Shown in pieces: positions 1 through 8,687 of a DNA stretch of 64,000 nt; positions within the stretch are counted from its first letter, which is position 1; every line of letters starts with the position of its first letter. Under the pieces are notes generated by a model that saw only the letters and a list, made by a program, of their open reading frames with translations, had not been told where the DNA came from and made no database searches. Source of the stretch: Cognataquiflexum aquatile. GTDB lineage: Bacteria; Bacteroidota; Bacteroidia; Cytophagales; Cyclobacteriaceae. The stretch is from positions 186,001 through 250,000 of the forward strand of contig NZ_QMIK01000003.1 in the NCBI RefSeq assembly GCF_003316845.1, read 5' to 3'. Position numbers and translations under genes: made by a program.

Positions 1-103
1 ACCTGACAACCCTGTAACACGAAGCCGACAACAATTTCAACCAATACAACAATTACAACTTATTCTCCTTCGTACTTCCAACCTCAAACCTCGTACTTCC
101 AAA

Positions 104-742
104 ATGACTCTTCAAGAAATCCATAGAATCGCCCAACAAGGGGAAGGCTTGAAGGTTGAATTCAAGAAAAAAGCTTCTTTTCCTGATAAAATCGTCAGGG
201 AGATCATCGCTTTGGCCAATACCGAAGGGGGATTTTTATTGATTGGCGTGGATGATGACGGGACAGTGAGTGGACAGCGGTTTATCGAGGAGGAGGTTTT
301 TGTGATGCAAAAGGCCATCGGGCAACATATTCAACCCAAGTTGGAGTATCAAGTGGAAATCATCAAGCTCACCCCAAAAAAGGGAATAGCTGTTTTTTCA
401 ATTCCAAAATCGCCTGAGCGCCCCCATTTTTTGATGGAGGAAAATAGGAGAAAGGCCTTTGTCAGGGTCAAAGACCGCAGTATCCAGGCAAGCAAGGAAA
501 TGTGGGAGATACTTAAAAGAGGGAAAAACCCAAAAGATATGGTTTTCACTTATGGTGAAAAAGAGAATATTCTGATGAAATCCCTAGGGGAAAACGGGAA
601 AATCACCCTCAAAGAATTTCAGTTTTTAGCCAAATTGCCAAAGTTTTTAGCCTCAAAAACGCTGATCAGACTTGTTTTGGCCAATGTCATCAAAATCGTC
701 CCTCAAGAGAAAGAAGACATTTTTATACTCAAGGAATCATAG
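104..742 (+). CDS. AlbA_2 (Schlafen-type) domain protein
   Basis: The 212-residue protein has an AlbA_2 (divergent AAA_4) domain at about residues 12-130. Visible hallmarks are the EGLKVEFKKK start, the ALANTEGGFLLIGVDDDG core and the FVRVKDRSIQAS end. The remaining ~80 residues look like a winged-helix region. Such proteins are usually annotated as putative nucleic-acid-binding or transcriptional regulators, and the true role is unknown. The ATG at 104 directly follows a CT-rich leader (60-103). The stop overlaps the convergent PLP-enzyme stop by six bases. No partner gene suggests a specific process. Confidence 0.8.
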   Translation: MTLQEIHRIAQQGEGLKVEFKKKASFPDKIVREIIALANTEGGFLLIGVDDDGTVSGQRFIEEEVFVMQKAIGQHIQPKLEYQVEIIKLTPKKGIAVFSIPKSPERPHFLMEENRRKAFVRVKDRSIQASKEMWEILKRGKNPKDMVFTYGEKENILMKSLGENGKITLKEFQFLAKLPKFLASKTLIRLVLANVIKIVPQEKEDIFILKES

Positions 743-1651
743 GGGCAAAGAAGTGCCCAGCCGTTGGTTAAATCCTGGGATCCCTTGCAAGCCACCTGAA
801 TGGATAGCCAAAATATGGGATCCTTTCTCAAAAAAATCCTTTCTGATCAGGTCAATAATCCCAAACATCATCTTTCCGGTATAGATCGGGTCCAAAGGAA
901 TTCGGGTTTGTGCATAAAACCATTGTATAAATTCAAGCAGTTCAGGTCCTGACTTTCCATATCCCCCAAAGTGGTATCTGTCAAAAATGCTGTATTTTCC
1001 TAAAGGATTGATGTGGTTTTTCTCTAATAAGTGATTTATTTCCGAATGGATAAAATCGCCCTTCAAAGAAGAAAATCCCAACAAATTTTGGTGGGGTTTA
1101 ATACTTTCTGCCAAACCTGCAAAAGTTCCCCCCGTTCCGATAGAACAACCAATGTGGGTAAATTCTGCATCTTCCTTTCCCAGGATTTCCTTTGTTCCTT
1201 TTACCGCAAAGGCATTTGTTCCTCCCTCGGGGATTAAATAGAAGTCTCCAAATTTTTCTTTGAGCTTTCCAATAAATGAAGCGTCAGTCTTTTTTCTATA
1301 ATCCTCCCGGCTTATAAAATCGAGTTGCATGCCCTGTGCCTTTGCAAATGAAAGCGTTGGATTGAGGGGAAAAGTTTCTTCGCCTCTAATGATTCCAATT
1401 GGCTTGAATCCTTCAATTCTTGCTGCTGCGGCTGTTGCATGGATGTGGTTGGAAAATGCCCCTCCAAAAGTCAACACGGTGGAAAATCCCGACTTTTGGG
1501 CTTCTTCAAGGTTGTATTTCAGTTTATAAAATTTATTTCCGGATACAAGGTCATGGACCTGATCCAATCTCTTGATTGAAAGCCTGATTCCATTTTCCTC
1601 AATGAGAGGTAGATGGATTTCTTGGGTTGATATGGGATTTGGGAGAAGCAA
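737..1651 (-). CDS. PLP-dependent 1-aminocyclopropane-1-carboxylate deaminase / D-cysteine desulfhydrase family protein
   Basis: A fold-type II PLP enzyme related to ACC deaminase and D-cysteine desulfhydrase. The pyridoxal lysine is expected in SGNKFYKLKYNL near the N-terminus. The NHIHATAAAAR substrate-side motif and a glycine-rich phosphate-binding loop (SIGTGGTFAGLAES) are also present. Family members release ammonia from ACC or H2S from D-cysteine, and which activity applies cannot be read here. The longest frame reaches an ATG at 1804 but would run 93 bases into rluD. I favour the TTG at 1651-1649, giving about 304 residues, the usual family length. The start remains uncertain. It is divergent from rluD and convergent with the AlbA_2 gene. 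Confidence 0.8.
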   Translation of the reverse strand: MLLPNPISTQEIHLPLIEENGIRLSIKRLDQVHDLVSGNKFYKLKYNLEEAQKSGFSTVLTFGGAFSNHIHATAAAARIEGFKPIGIIRGEETFPLNPTLSFAKAQGMQLDFISREDYRKKTDASFIGKLKEKFGDFYLIPEGGTNAFAVKGTKEILGKEDAEFTHIGCSIGTGGTFAGLAESIKPHQNLLGFSSLKGDFIHSEINHLLEKNHINPLGKYSIFDRYHFGGYGKSGPELLEFIQWFYAQTRIPLDPIYTGKMMFGIIDLIRKDFFEKGSHILAIHSGGLQGIPGFNQRLGTSLPL

Positions 1652-1699
1652 TGTTTTTCCAATATTCCTGCAAATAACCAAATCTTTGGCAAATGCCCT

Positions 1700-1707
1700 T
1701 ATTTTTG
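1700..1707 (+). promoter_or_regulatory. Bacteroidota -7 promoter element of rluD
   Basis: TATTTTTG fits the TAnnTTTG -7 consensus of the Bacteroidota primary sigma factor. It ends only four bases before the rluD ATG at 1712, so the mRNA would begin at or next to the start codon (see findings on leaderless genes). No convincing -33 TTG at the usual distance. Confidence 0.5.
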
Positions 1708-1711
1708 CAGA

Positions 1712-2758
1712 ATGGCAGACATGATGGATCAGGATAATTTTGATGAGGAAGAGTTGGATGTAGAACTCTTTGAGCACTTTAGTTTTACGATTGACAAAGG
1801 ACAAACCCCGACCAGGGTCGATAAATTTTTAACTGACAGGTTGCCAAATGCCACCCGAAACAGGGTTCAGAATGCGATAGACGCAGGTTTTGTTCAGATT
1901 AATGGCAAGCCTACCAAAGCAAATTATAAGGTCAAGCCTCTGGATGAAATCAAGGTTTTTCTCGAAAAACCGCCAAGGGACACTGAGGTCATTCCGGAGG
2001 ATATTCCTTTGGACATTGTATTCGAAGATGAGTACCTGATGATTGTCAACAAACCTCCGGGGATGGTTGTCCATCCTGCCCATGGCAATTGGACAGGTAC
2101 ATTGGTCAATGCTTTGGTTTACCATTTCAACCAACTTCCTACCATGCCCGGAAATTCTGGTAGGCCAGGATTGGTCCATCGGATTGATAAAGACACTTCG
2201 GGATTGCTTGTTATTGCAAAATCTGAAACTACCATGACGGATCTTGCCAAGCAGTTTTTTAACCATGATATAGACAGGACCTACCTGGCTTTGGTATGGG
2301 GAGAACCTGAGGAAGACCAAGGGACGATCATCGCCAATGTAGGTAGGAGTGCCAAAGATCGAAAAGTAATGGATACTTTTCCTGACGGTTCTCAGGGCAA
2401 GCATGCCGTAACCCATTGGAAAGTGATCAAAAGGCTACGGTATGTAACCCTGGTACAATGTAACCTGGAAACAGGCCGTACCCATCAAATCCGTGCCCAT
2501 ATGAAGTACCTAGGCCATCCTTTGTTCAACGATGCCATGTATGGGGGGGATAAAATCCGAAAGGGGACCCAGTTTTCAAAATACAAAATGTTTATCCAAA
2601 ATTGCTTCGATCTGATGCCAAGGCAGGCTTTGCATGCGATGTCCTTGGGATTTATCCACCCGATAACAAAAAACAGGATTTATTTCGAAACCCCTCTTCC
2701 TGGTGATTTTGCCGCTGTTCTTGAAAAATGGGAGAACTATGTCAAATATGAAGAATAA
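1712..2758 (+). CDS. rluD: RluA/RluD-family 23S rRNA pseudouridine synthase
   Basis: Converts specific uridines in large-subunit rRNA to pseudouridine. An N-terminal S4 RNA-binding domain (about residues 30-85, TRVDKFLTDRLPN...) is followed by the catalytic RluA domain. The signature HRIDKDTSGLLV carries the catalytic aspartate at about residue 159, and GRTHQIRAHM lies near residue 255. Length (348) is normal for RluD. The acidic N-terminal extension DNFDEEELDVELFEH is common in this phylum. No terminator is obvious downstream. Which uridines are modified cannot be told from sequence alone. Confidence 0.92.
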   Translation: MADMMDQDNFDEEELDVELFEHFSFTIDKGQTPTRVDKFLTDRLPNATRNRVQNAIDAGFVQINGKPTKANYKVKPLDEIKVFLEKPPRDTEVIPEDIPLDIVFEDEYLMIVNKPPGMVVHPAHGNWTGTLVNALVYHFNQLPTMPGNSGRPGLVHRIDKDTSGLLVIAKSETTMTDLAKQFFNHDIDRTYLALVWGEPEEDQGTIIANVGRSAKDRKVMDTFPDGSQGKHAVTHWKVIKRLRYVTLVQCNLETGRTHQIRAHMKYLGHPLFNDAMYGGDKIRKGTQFSKYKMFIQNCFDLMPRQALHAMSLGFIHPITKNRIYFETPLPGDFAAVLEKWENYVKYEE

Positions 2759-3119
2759 TCAGAAGCCTGAAATTCCTTTTTTCGGTTAAGTGCTTGTAAA
2801 TGATGGGGTTTTAAAGTGGTTCTTTTTGAAAAATCAACCCTATTTAGGCTGGAAAAGATCAAAACTCATTCTTTTTATTGAAATCTGTGAATACAATTTG
2901 CCTATTGATGCACAAAAAATTCACAGAAGTAGCCGTCATTTACTCGAAAAATTTGTAATTCTTATATTGGAAACCCAAAACCCATTGTCAAGTATTCAAA
3001 AAACTGGCTTTCGCAATCGATGTAGATTAATGAATGGATAAAAATTCTTTCTAAAAATAAATATACTGTAAATTTTTAGCTAAATATTTATATAATTATT
3101 AAAGAATCAGATAAGGTGT
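2759..3119. other. Spacer downstream of rluD
   Basis: An 83-codon open frame (2790-3041) is present, but it lacks recognisable protein character and conserved start context, so I do not call it. Nothing else is seen apart from rising AT content towards the RNA 1 promoter. Confidence 0.4.
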
Positions 3120-3127
3120 TAATTTTG
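3120..3127 (+). promoter_or_regulatory. -7 promoter element of tRNA-like RNA 1
   Basis: TAATTTTG, a perfect TAnnTTTG match, nine bases before the first hairpin of the downstream structured RNA. No clear -33 element. Confidence 0.5.
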
Positions 3128-3132
3128 TCGTG

Positions 3133-3281
3133 TAATCAACTGGTAAAAAGTCCGGTTGAATGGTAGGATTAAAAGTATGGTGGGGGTTTCCCCGGAGGTT
3201 CGAATCCTTCTCCTACATCTGGTTATTTTGGGTTTATTGTTAATTGACTAAAGCTGTGAGATCTTGTTTCACAGCTTTTTT
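3133..3281 (+). ncRNA. tRNA-like structured RNA 1 (reduced form), with 5' hairpin and terminator
   Basis: Seen in order after the promoter: a 7-bp hairpin (CAACTGG 3137-3143 with CCGGTTG 3152-3158); a 5' acceptor-like strand GTAGGA (3163-3168); a GGGG-TTT-CCCC hairpin (3183-3193); a perfect T-arm (stem GGAGG/CCTTC, loop TTCGAAT, 3194-3210); and the 3' acceptor strand TCCTAC(A) at 3211-3217. A rho-independent terminator follows (AAAGCTGTGA/TCACAGCTTT plus T-run, 3250-3281). There is no D-arm or anticodon arm between the acceptor strands and no encoded CCA, so it cannot be an ordinary tRNA. The 24 bases at 3194-3217 are identical to 3825-3848. Function unknown; transcript start is inferred. Confidence 0.5.
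3194..3217 (+). repeat. 24-base T-arm/acceptor repeat, copy 1
   Basis: Identical to 3825-3848. It comprises a T-stem, a TTCGAAT loop and a 7-base acceptor strand. Only 608 bases separate the copies and no integrase lies between them. Confidence 0.9.
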
Positions 3282-3664
3282 GATTTTATCCCTATTGGTC
3301 TTCTCCGTTATTTCAGCAGTGACTTTGTAAGAAAATAAGGTGAGTATGAGTGGGAATTCTCTTTGCTTTCATCGTCTTTTTTATGCGGTTCGGTATTTTT
3401 TGGTTCTTTACCGCTTTCATTTGGCCAACCTACATAAAAAACAAATTATGATATATCCATTTTAAACATCCCCAAACAAAGTAATTTTTATGCATGGGCG
3501 TAAAATCAGCACGTTTGCCCATTTTCTTCATTAAAGATTTGTTAATAAAAGTGCACTATTTGTTATTCTATTTCTTTTTTTATAGAAAAAAGTCAATTAT
3601 TTTAAATAAAATGTAAAAAAATATACTTTTCATTAAATTAATTTTAATAAATGGTACGGTTTAT
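3282..3664. other. AT-rich spacer between the two tRNA-like RNAs
   Basis: No credible coding frame. It contains one further hairpin, ATGGGC (3494-3499) with GCCCAT (3517-3522) followed by a T-rich stretch. This could be a terminator or part of another small RNA. The rest is AT-rich without visible structure. Confidence 0.4.
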
Positions 3665-3672
3665 TAATTTTG
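3665..3672 (+). promoter_or_regulatory. -7 promoter element of tRNA-like RNA 2
   Basis: TAATTTTG, the same octamer as in front of RNA 1, eight bases before a 6-bp hairpin (CAAAGC 3681-3686 / GCTTTG 3692-3697). Confidence 0.5.
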
Positions 3673-3677
3673 ACCCG

Positions 3678-3926
3678 CTACAAAGCAGAAGGCTTTGAAA
3701 AAACACACCTTGTAGGATGTTGAAACTGGCAGACATGCCCTCCTGTCTCGGGGGTGGAGTACCTGGTTCTTATCAGGAATGGACAAAGCACACAAAGAGC
3801 TCTTTTGTTGCCTAACTTCTCCGTGGAGGTTCGAATCCTTCTCCTACAGCTTTATTTATATTTGGGTTATTTTACTATTGAGACAATCGGAATTGGTCAG
3901 CCAAGATCGGATTGTCTCTTTTTTTT
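3678..3926 (+). ncRNA. tRNA-like structured RNA 2 (class II-like tRNA with oversized variable region, GUC loop) and terminator
   Basis: After a short hairpin, 3711-3848 folds as a tRNA: acceptor TGTAGGA/TCCTACA (7 bp, U1-A72), D-arm with AAACTGGCAGA loop (the GG pair is present), anticodon stem CCCTC/GGGGG with loop CTGTCTC (U33, anticodon GUC), and T-arm GGAGG-TTCGAAT-CCTTC. The base after the acceptor is G and no CCA is encoded. The variable region (3755-3824, 70 bases) is several times larger than in class II tRNAs and holds its own hairpins (CCTGGT-TCTT-ATCAGG at 3762-3777; another around 3791-3812). Odd points are a D-stem mismatch and U at position 37. A strong terminator closes the unit (GAGACAATC 3880-3888 / GATTGTCTC 3910-3918, T-run to 3926). 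It may be a non-canonical tRNA, a tRNA-derived small RNA or a decayed gene. Confidence 0.55.
3825..3848 (+). repeat. 24-base T-arm/acceptor repeat, copy 2
   Basis: Identical to 3194-3217; see the two tRNA-like RNA entries. Confidence 0.9.
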
Positions 3927-4121
3927 GAGAATAATGGATGTTTACTGATATTTTGATTGGTTGGAAAAAAGGTTTTTCTTCTTTTTGTGTACTCCCAAAT
4001 TTATTTTTCGTCAAACATGCGATGTCAATTTGATTTCTTCTCCTTCAAAATCCTGAAATCAAAATTGGTGTCAGTTAATATTCCGATCCTTTTATATTAC
4101 TTTTAGTATCGGATTAGGTCT

Positions 4122-7100
4122 ATGCAAGAAAATCAACCACAAGAAGCTTTGCCAACCAAAAGAAGGAAAAAATACCTGCGCTTGGCAGGTATTACTCTTT
4201 TGGTTTTGTTTTCGCTTCAACTTGTTTTTTATTTTGGATCTGACCTTCTACTCCGGAATTTCCTGAAAGAGAAGGTAAACATAGCTTCCGGAAATAAGTA
4301 TGAAATAGATTTTGAAGAGTTTCACATACTCTTTTTGCAAAGGGGGATATCCTTCAAAGGATTGAAGCTGAATCCTGTGGAAGGTCAGTTTAAGGATCTT
4401 GGAAACACCCCGTATTTCCGGATTTCAATTCCTGAAATTATCATCAAAGGCCTCAATTACCGTTTTTTTAGAAAAGAATTTGTCATTGGGACTATTGAAC
4501 TTGTCAATCCTGAGGTGGATTTTAAGCTGGCCCCTAAAGATACCATGGAGGTATCCAAGCAGTCCACTTCTCCAATTTTAATTCTACAGGAAGAAATCAA
4601 AAAGTCGTTTTTGGGTTCTCAGATAAAAGAAATAAGGATAAAAGAACTCAAAATCGATGATGCCGATTTATTGATGAAAAATTTTATCTCCCAAAAAGCC
4701 ATCAAAGCCGAAAACACAAGACTTCTTTTGGAAGATATTCAGCTTTTGCAGCTAAGAAATCCCGAGACGCCTTTCAATGCCAAGGGATTTTCGTTTGGGT
4801 TCGATAATTTCGAAGTTTTGTTGGCTGACAGTATCCATACCATCCAAGCCCAAACAGTCAATGTATCGTCGCTCGAGCAATTCATTGATGCAAAAGAGGT
4901 CAAAATAATCCCTGATTTCAGCAAATCTGCAAGCACCTATTTCCAACTTGATCTGGACGAACTCTTATTAAAAGATGCAGATATCAATAGGGTTTTCTAT
5001 ACCTCTGAAGTCGCTGTAGGTCAATTGAAAATCGAAAACCCTGAGTTTTACCTCTACACCAGAGAGATATTGAAAAAAGACCGGGGGTCTGAACCGTTTG
5101 ATTTGTATGCTTTGGTGGAAGGCATTTTGAATTCCATCCAGATTCAGGATTTTGAAATATTGGAAGGGAAATTTGGAAAACGTCTTGCCGATTCCAGAGA
5201 TACCTACATGATCAAAACAGACCGCATTGATTTCAGAATGGAAGACTTTTACATAGGTCCTGATGAATCCAAAAAGAAAGACCAGTTTTTCTATGCCGAT
5301 AATGCCTCTGTGGAAATTCACATGGTTGAGTTTGCTTTAAATGACAGCATCCACAGAATGAAAGGAGATTTTGTCAGGCTTTCATCCTTTGACGACAAGA
5401 TTGAGATTGACGGATTTAAGCTGTTTCCTGCGGAGGGACTTGAACTTGATGGCAAAAAAGCCCATCTCGATATTGATGTTTCCGGATTGGTCATCACAGA
5501 AGCCAACCTCAAAAAAGTCTATAATCTCGGGATTATAGACCTGAAGGAGGTAATTTTGGACGAACCCGAAATTCTCCTAAAGAATATACAGGGTGGGGAA
5601 AAAAAGGAATCCAAACTGAACTTAACCGACATTTACAGTGAGTATTTGAATGGGATATATGTCGAAAGATTTGAAATCCGAGAAGGCTCACTCACATTGG
5701 ACAACAGGCTTAGAATCCGACAGGACAGTCTTTCCTTTGGGAAAATCAATCTGGTCCTTGAAAATTTCGAATTGGACGAGAAGACTGAAATTGGAGATAA
5801 CAAAGGTGATTTTTTCGCAGAGAATCTTCAGCTTGAGTTGGAGGATTACGCACTCAAGCTTGCAGACAACCTCCATATCTTCAAAGCCGACAGGATTTTG
5901 CTTGACACCAAGGGACAGCTGATCAAAATTGACGGCTTTGCGATCCGACCTTTGTACCAGACCCAGATTCAGCAGATTCTGGACAGGTATGGTAAAAGTA
6001 CGACTTTGGATATTTATGTACCCCAATTTATGGCCAAAGGGGTGGACATTCCCAAAGCATATTTTGAGGGAATTCTGAGGATCAATGAGATATTGGTACC
6101 TTCTCCCAACATCAGCCTTTATCGCTACAAACAAAAAATCCAGGACGGATCAGTAAATGAATTGAAAAGGGGAGAAATTTTGGAGTTGTTGACTAATTAT
6201 TTTTCTGAAATCCAAGTGGATTCCATCAATGTGAAGAGTGCAAAACTGAATTACCAGAATTTTATAGCAAACAAAACCAGGAGCTTTAAAGAGGATAATG
6301 TAACTATCTCGGTCAAAAAATTCTTCATCGACGAAGCTACTGTTTCCAATAAGATCAATACATTTTTTTCAGAGGAACTTGACTTAAACCTGAGTAATTA
6401 CATTTTCAATATCGGAAACGGGAAATATACCATACAGGCAGACGGCATCAATTTCAATACTTCAAGGGAGGAAATCATTACCCGAAATGTCAGACTCAGT
6501 CCCAGCAGTAGCTTTTCTGACAAAACAAAAGTCACAGCCAAAATTCCAACTCTTTCTTTCCGGGGGGTTGACTTGGAGGCTTTCCTTTTTGACAACACCC
6601 TAAGGCTGCAAAAAGTCGGACTTGCAGGCTCTTCGGTCGAATTGCTCATTGACAATGATTGGGAAGGGCAGGCCAAACAAACCGCGGACAAAAAAGTAAA
6701 GAGGGAAAGAAACCTTCCAAAAAGTATCAGCAAGGTTTCTATTGATACCATTGAGACGGTCGATGCCAAATTCAGTTTGGGATTCAAAGAACTGGGAACC
6801 CAAAGGGAATTGATCAATACAGAGATTAATTTCAGTGTTTTTGATTTCCTACTAGATTCGGCAAGTATCCATAAAGGAGAAATTGCAGGCTTTTTTGATG
6901 CGATTACTTTGGAATTGGATGAATTTTGGCTGACGCTCAATGACAGTGTGCATCAGGTGACTTTTTCCAAAGTGGAACTCGATACCAAATATGATGGTGT
7001 CCTCGTAAATAACTTTAGAGTGATTCCAAGAGATTTGGGTGGCAAACCCGGCTTTCCGGTATTATCGGGACATATTCCCACCATCCTGGTCAAAGTAAAT

Positions 7101-8492
7101 TCCCTGTCTGAGATACAGGCAAGTAAAGATCTTTGGCTAAAGCAATTGAGATTGTACAGGCCTGATTTGGAGGTGTTTTTAGATGAAGTGAAGGCCCCAA
7201 AGAAAGATAAACTACAAAAAGAAGCAGGGAATGAACTCTTTGAATTTTTTCAAGTCGATGACTTTGAAATCGTGGAAGGGAATTTTTCAATTTTTGACAA
7301 AAATGGATCCAAGAAGCCCCAACATTTCAACGGTGTAAATTTTGGGCTTTTAGGGACTAAGATTGATTTGAAAAACCTTGACAAGCTGGATAGAAAAGCG
7401 CTGCTGAACCAGGAGTTTAAATTTTCTATCCCCAATTACGAAATCCTCATGAAGGACAGCCTGAACAAAGTAACCATAGGCTTGATCACTGTAGATAAAA
7501 ATGAAGTGAGGGTCAGCGACTTGATTTTTTCACCCCGGGTAGGTAGGTACCAATATGGAAGGACCGTAGGAAATCAGACCGATGTGATGAATATCCATGT
7601 CCCTTTGTTGGTTTTGGATACACCTGATTACGATAGGTTCCTTGAACATGAAGTTTTGGCTGCCAAATCACTCAAAGTTTCTGACGTGAATGCCATGATG
7701 TTCAGGGACAAAAGATTTCCCCGCGTGACTGGTGTTTTCCGTCCGATGCCTCAAGAATTGATGAGAAATGCAGGAATCGAATTGAGGTTGGATACTTTCG
7801 TCATAGAAAATGCAACCATCCGATATGCGGAGTTTTTTGAAAAGGGAATGGTTCCTGGAGAATTGTTATTTACGGACATCAACGCCGGATTGTATCCATT
7901 CCATTTGTCTAAAGATGAAAATCCCTATCCTTTGGTTGAGTCTTTCTTGCTCGCCACCACCAAGTTGAACGGAGTTGCTGACTTGAATTTGCAGGGTCAT
8001 TTATTCTTTCAGGAACCTTATCCCATGAGGATCAATGCCCAACTGGGAGAATTTGACATGAGGACTCTGAATTCTATTTTGGAGACCAATGCATTTGTCA
8101 ATATCAAAAGGGGAACAGTCAAAGGTGCAGACTGGTCCTTTGTGGCAGATAACGATAAAGCAGTGGGACAAATGGCATTTCTATACTCAGATTTGCACGT
8201 GATTTTGTTAAATCACCGGACTCTCGAACATGCAAAAGGAAGGGATGCAATCCTGACTTTTGTTTTGAATTCCTTTGCGCTCAGGTCTAACAATCCAAGG
8301 CGGTACCTGAGAAATCCGATTGAAGGAAAGATTTACCAAGAAAGGGATAAAGAGAAATTTGTATTCAATTATTGGTGGAAAACAACGTTCAGCGGCTTGA
8401 AAGGAAGCCTGGGCCTTGGTCAGGCAAAACCTGAAAATCCAAAAAAAGCAGCAAAAAGCAAGAAGAAGGAAGGAATAAAGGAGGAGGAATGA
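4122..8492 (+). CDS. Membrane-anchored giant beta-repeat protein (six ~175-residue repeats), possibly AsmA/TamB-like
   Basis: The 1456-residue protein has a basic N-terminus and one membrane helix (about residues 19-40), with the remainder presumably periplasmic. A motif of the form L-x-D-S-x-H, then alternating beta residues, then IxIxxFxLxP, recurs at about residues 236, 407, 581, 764, 940 and 1112. The spacing is 171-183 residues. Each unit also ends with an IxVxxFEIxEGxFxL segment. Such repeated amphipathic beta units behind a single N-terminal helix recall AsmA/TamB/YhdP-type bridge-like lipid transporters, but this is inference from architecture, not a family match. The C-terminus is lysine-rich. 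Genes on both sides are separated by large spacers, so it appears monocistronic. Confidence 0.7.
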   Translation: MQENQPQEALPTKRRKKYLRLAGITLLVLFSLQLVFYFGSDLLLRNFLKEKVNIASGNKYEIDFEEFHILFLQRGISFKGLKLNPVEGQFKDLGNTPYFRISIPEIIIKGLNYRFFRKEFVIGTIELVNPEVDFKLAPKDTMEVSKQSTSPILILQEEIKKSFLGSQIKEIRIKELKIDDADLLMKNFISQKAIKAENTRLLLEDIQLLQLRNPETPFNAKGFSFGFDNFEVLLADSIHTIQAQTVNVSSLEQFIDAKEVKIIPDFSKSASTYFQLDLDELLLKDADINRVFYTSEVAVGQLKIENPEFYLYTREILKKDRGSEPFDLYALVEGILNSIQIQDFEILEGKFGKRLADSRDTYMIKTDRIDFRMEDFYIGPDESKKKDQFFYADNASVEIHMVEFALNDSIHRMKGDFVRLSSFDDKIEIDGFKLFPAEGLELDGKKAHLDIDVSGLVITEANLKKVYNLGIIDLKEVILDEPEILLKNIQGGEKKESKLNLTDIYSEYLNGIYVERFEIREGSLTLDNRLRIRQDSLSFGKINLVLENFELDEKTEIGDNKGDFFAENLQLELEDYALKLADNLHIFKADRILLDTKGQLIKIDGFAIRPLYQTQIQQILDRYGKSTTLDIYVPQFMAKGVDIPKAYFEGILRINEILVPSPNISLYRYKQKIQDGSVNELKRGEILELLTNYFSEIQVDSINVKSAKLNYQNFIANKTRSFKEDNVTISVKKFFIDEATVSNKINTFFSEELDLNLSNYIFNIGNGKYTIQADGINFNTSREEIITRNVRLSPSSSFSDKTKVTAKIPTLSFRGVDLEAFLFDNTLRLQKVGLAGSSVELLIDNDWEGQAKQTADKKVKRERNLPKSISKVSIDTIETVDAKFSLGFKELGTQRELINTEINFSVFDFLLDSASIHKGEIAGFFDAITLELDEFWLTLNDSVHQVTFSKVELDTKYDGVLVNNFRVIPRDLGGKPGFPVLSGHIPTILVKVNSLSEIQASKDLWLKQLRLYRPDLEVFLDEVKAPKKDKLQKEAGNELFEFFQVDDFEIVEGNFSIFDKNGSKKPQHFNGVNFGLLGTKIDLKNLDKLDRKALLNQEFKFSIPNYEILMKDSLNKVTIGLITVDKNEVRVSDLIFSPRVGRYQYGRTVGNQTDVMNIHVPLLVLDTPDYDRFLEHEVLAAKSLKVSDVNAMMFRDKRFPRVTGVFRPMPQELMRNAGIELRLDTFVIENATIRYAEFFEKGMVPGELLFTDINAGLYPFHLSKDENPYPLVESFLLATTKLNGVADLNLQGHLFFQEPYPMRINAQLGEFDMRTLNSILETNAFVNIKRGTVKGADWSFVADNDKAVGQMAFLYSDLHVILLNHRTLEHAKGRDAILTFVLNSFALRSNNPRRYLRNPIEGKIYQERDKEKFVFNYWWKTTFSGLKGSLGLGQAKPENPKKAAKSKKKEGIKEEE

Positions 8493-8687
8493 TCAGTTTG
8501 CAGTAGCAGTAGGCAGTCGCAGCGGTCAGTTTAAACAGTGGGCAGTGTTCAGGAACAGGAGGCAGTTTTCAAAATCAAGAGACAGTGGCAGTGAAGGACC
8601 TAACTTTTTAACTTTAAAACCTTTTAACCTTCTAACTTTCCAATCTCCCCGACCTCCTTACTTCCAACCCTCCCAACTTCTCACCTC
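8493..8687. repeat. Low-complexity spacer between convergent genes
   Basis: The first half is CAGT/GGCAGT-rich and the second is CT-rich (ACTTCC, AACCTTCTAAC-like words). The same style of simple sequence recurs at 60-103 and 13975-14085. No gene or clear terminator is seen. Confidence 0.5.

Noticed and set aside
1652-1804. N-terminal extension of the PLP enzyme to the ATG at 1804
   Set aside because: It would overlap rluD by 93 bases and add residues not typical of the family. The TTG at 1651 gives the normal length.
2790-3041. 83-codon open frame downstream of rluD
   Set aside because: No recognisable domain, irregular composition and no promoter or start context. It lies in AT-rich spacer leading to the tRNA-like RNA promoter.
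3194-3848. The 24-base repeats as attL/attR of a small integrated element
   Set aside because: tRNA 3' ends are typical integration sites, but the 608-base interval has no integrase or cargo gene and each copy has its own promoter and terminator.
3754-3948. 64-codon open frame across the second tRNA-like RNA
   Set aside because: It runs through the cloverleaf 3' half and the terminator. The RNA structure explains the sequence better.
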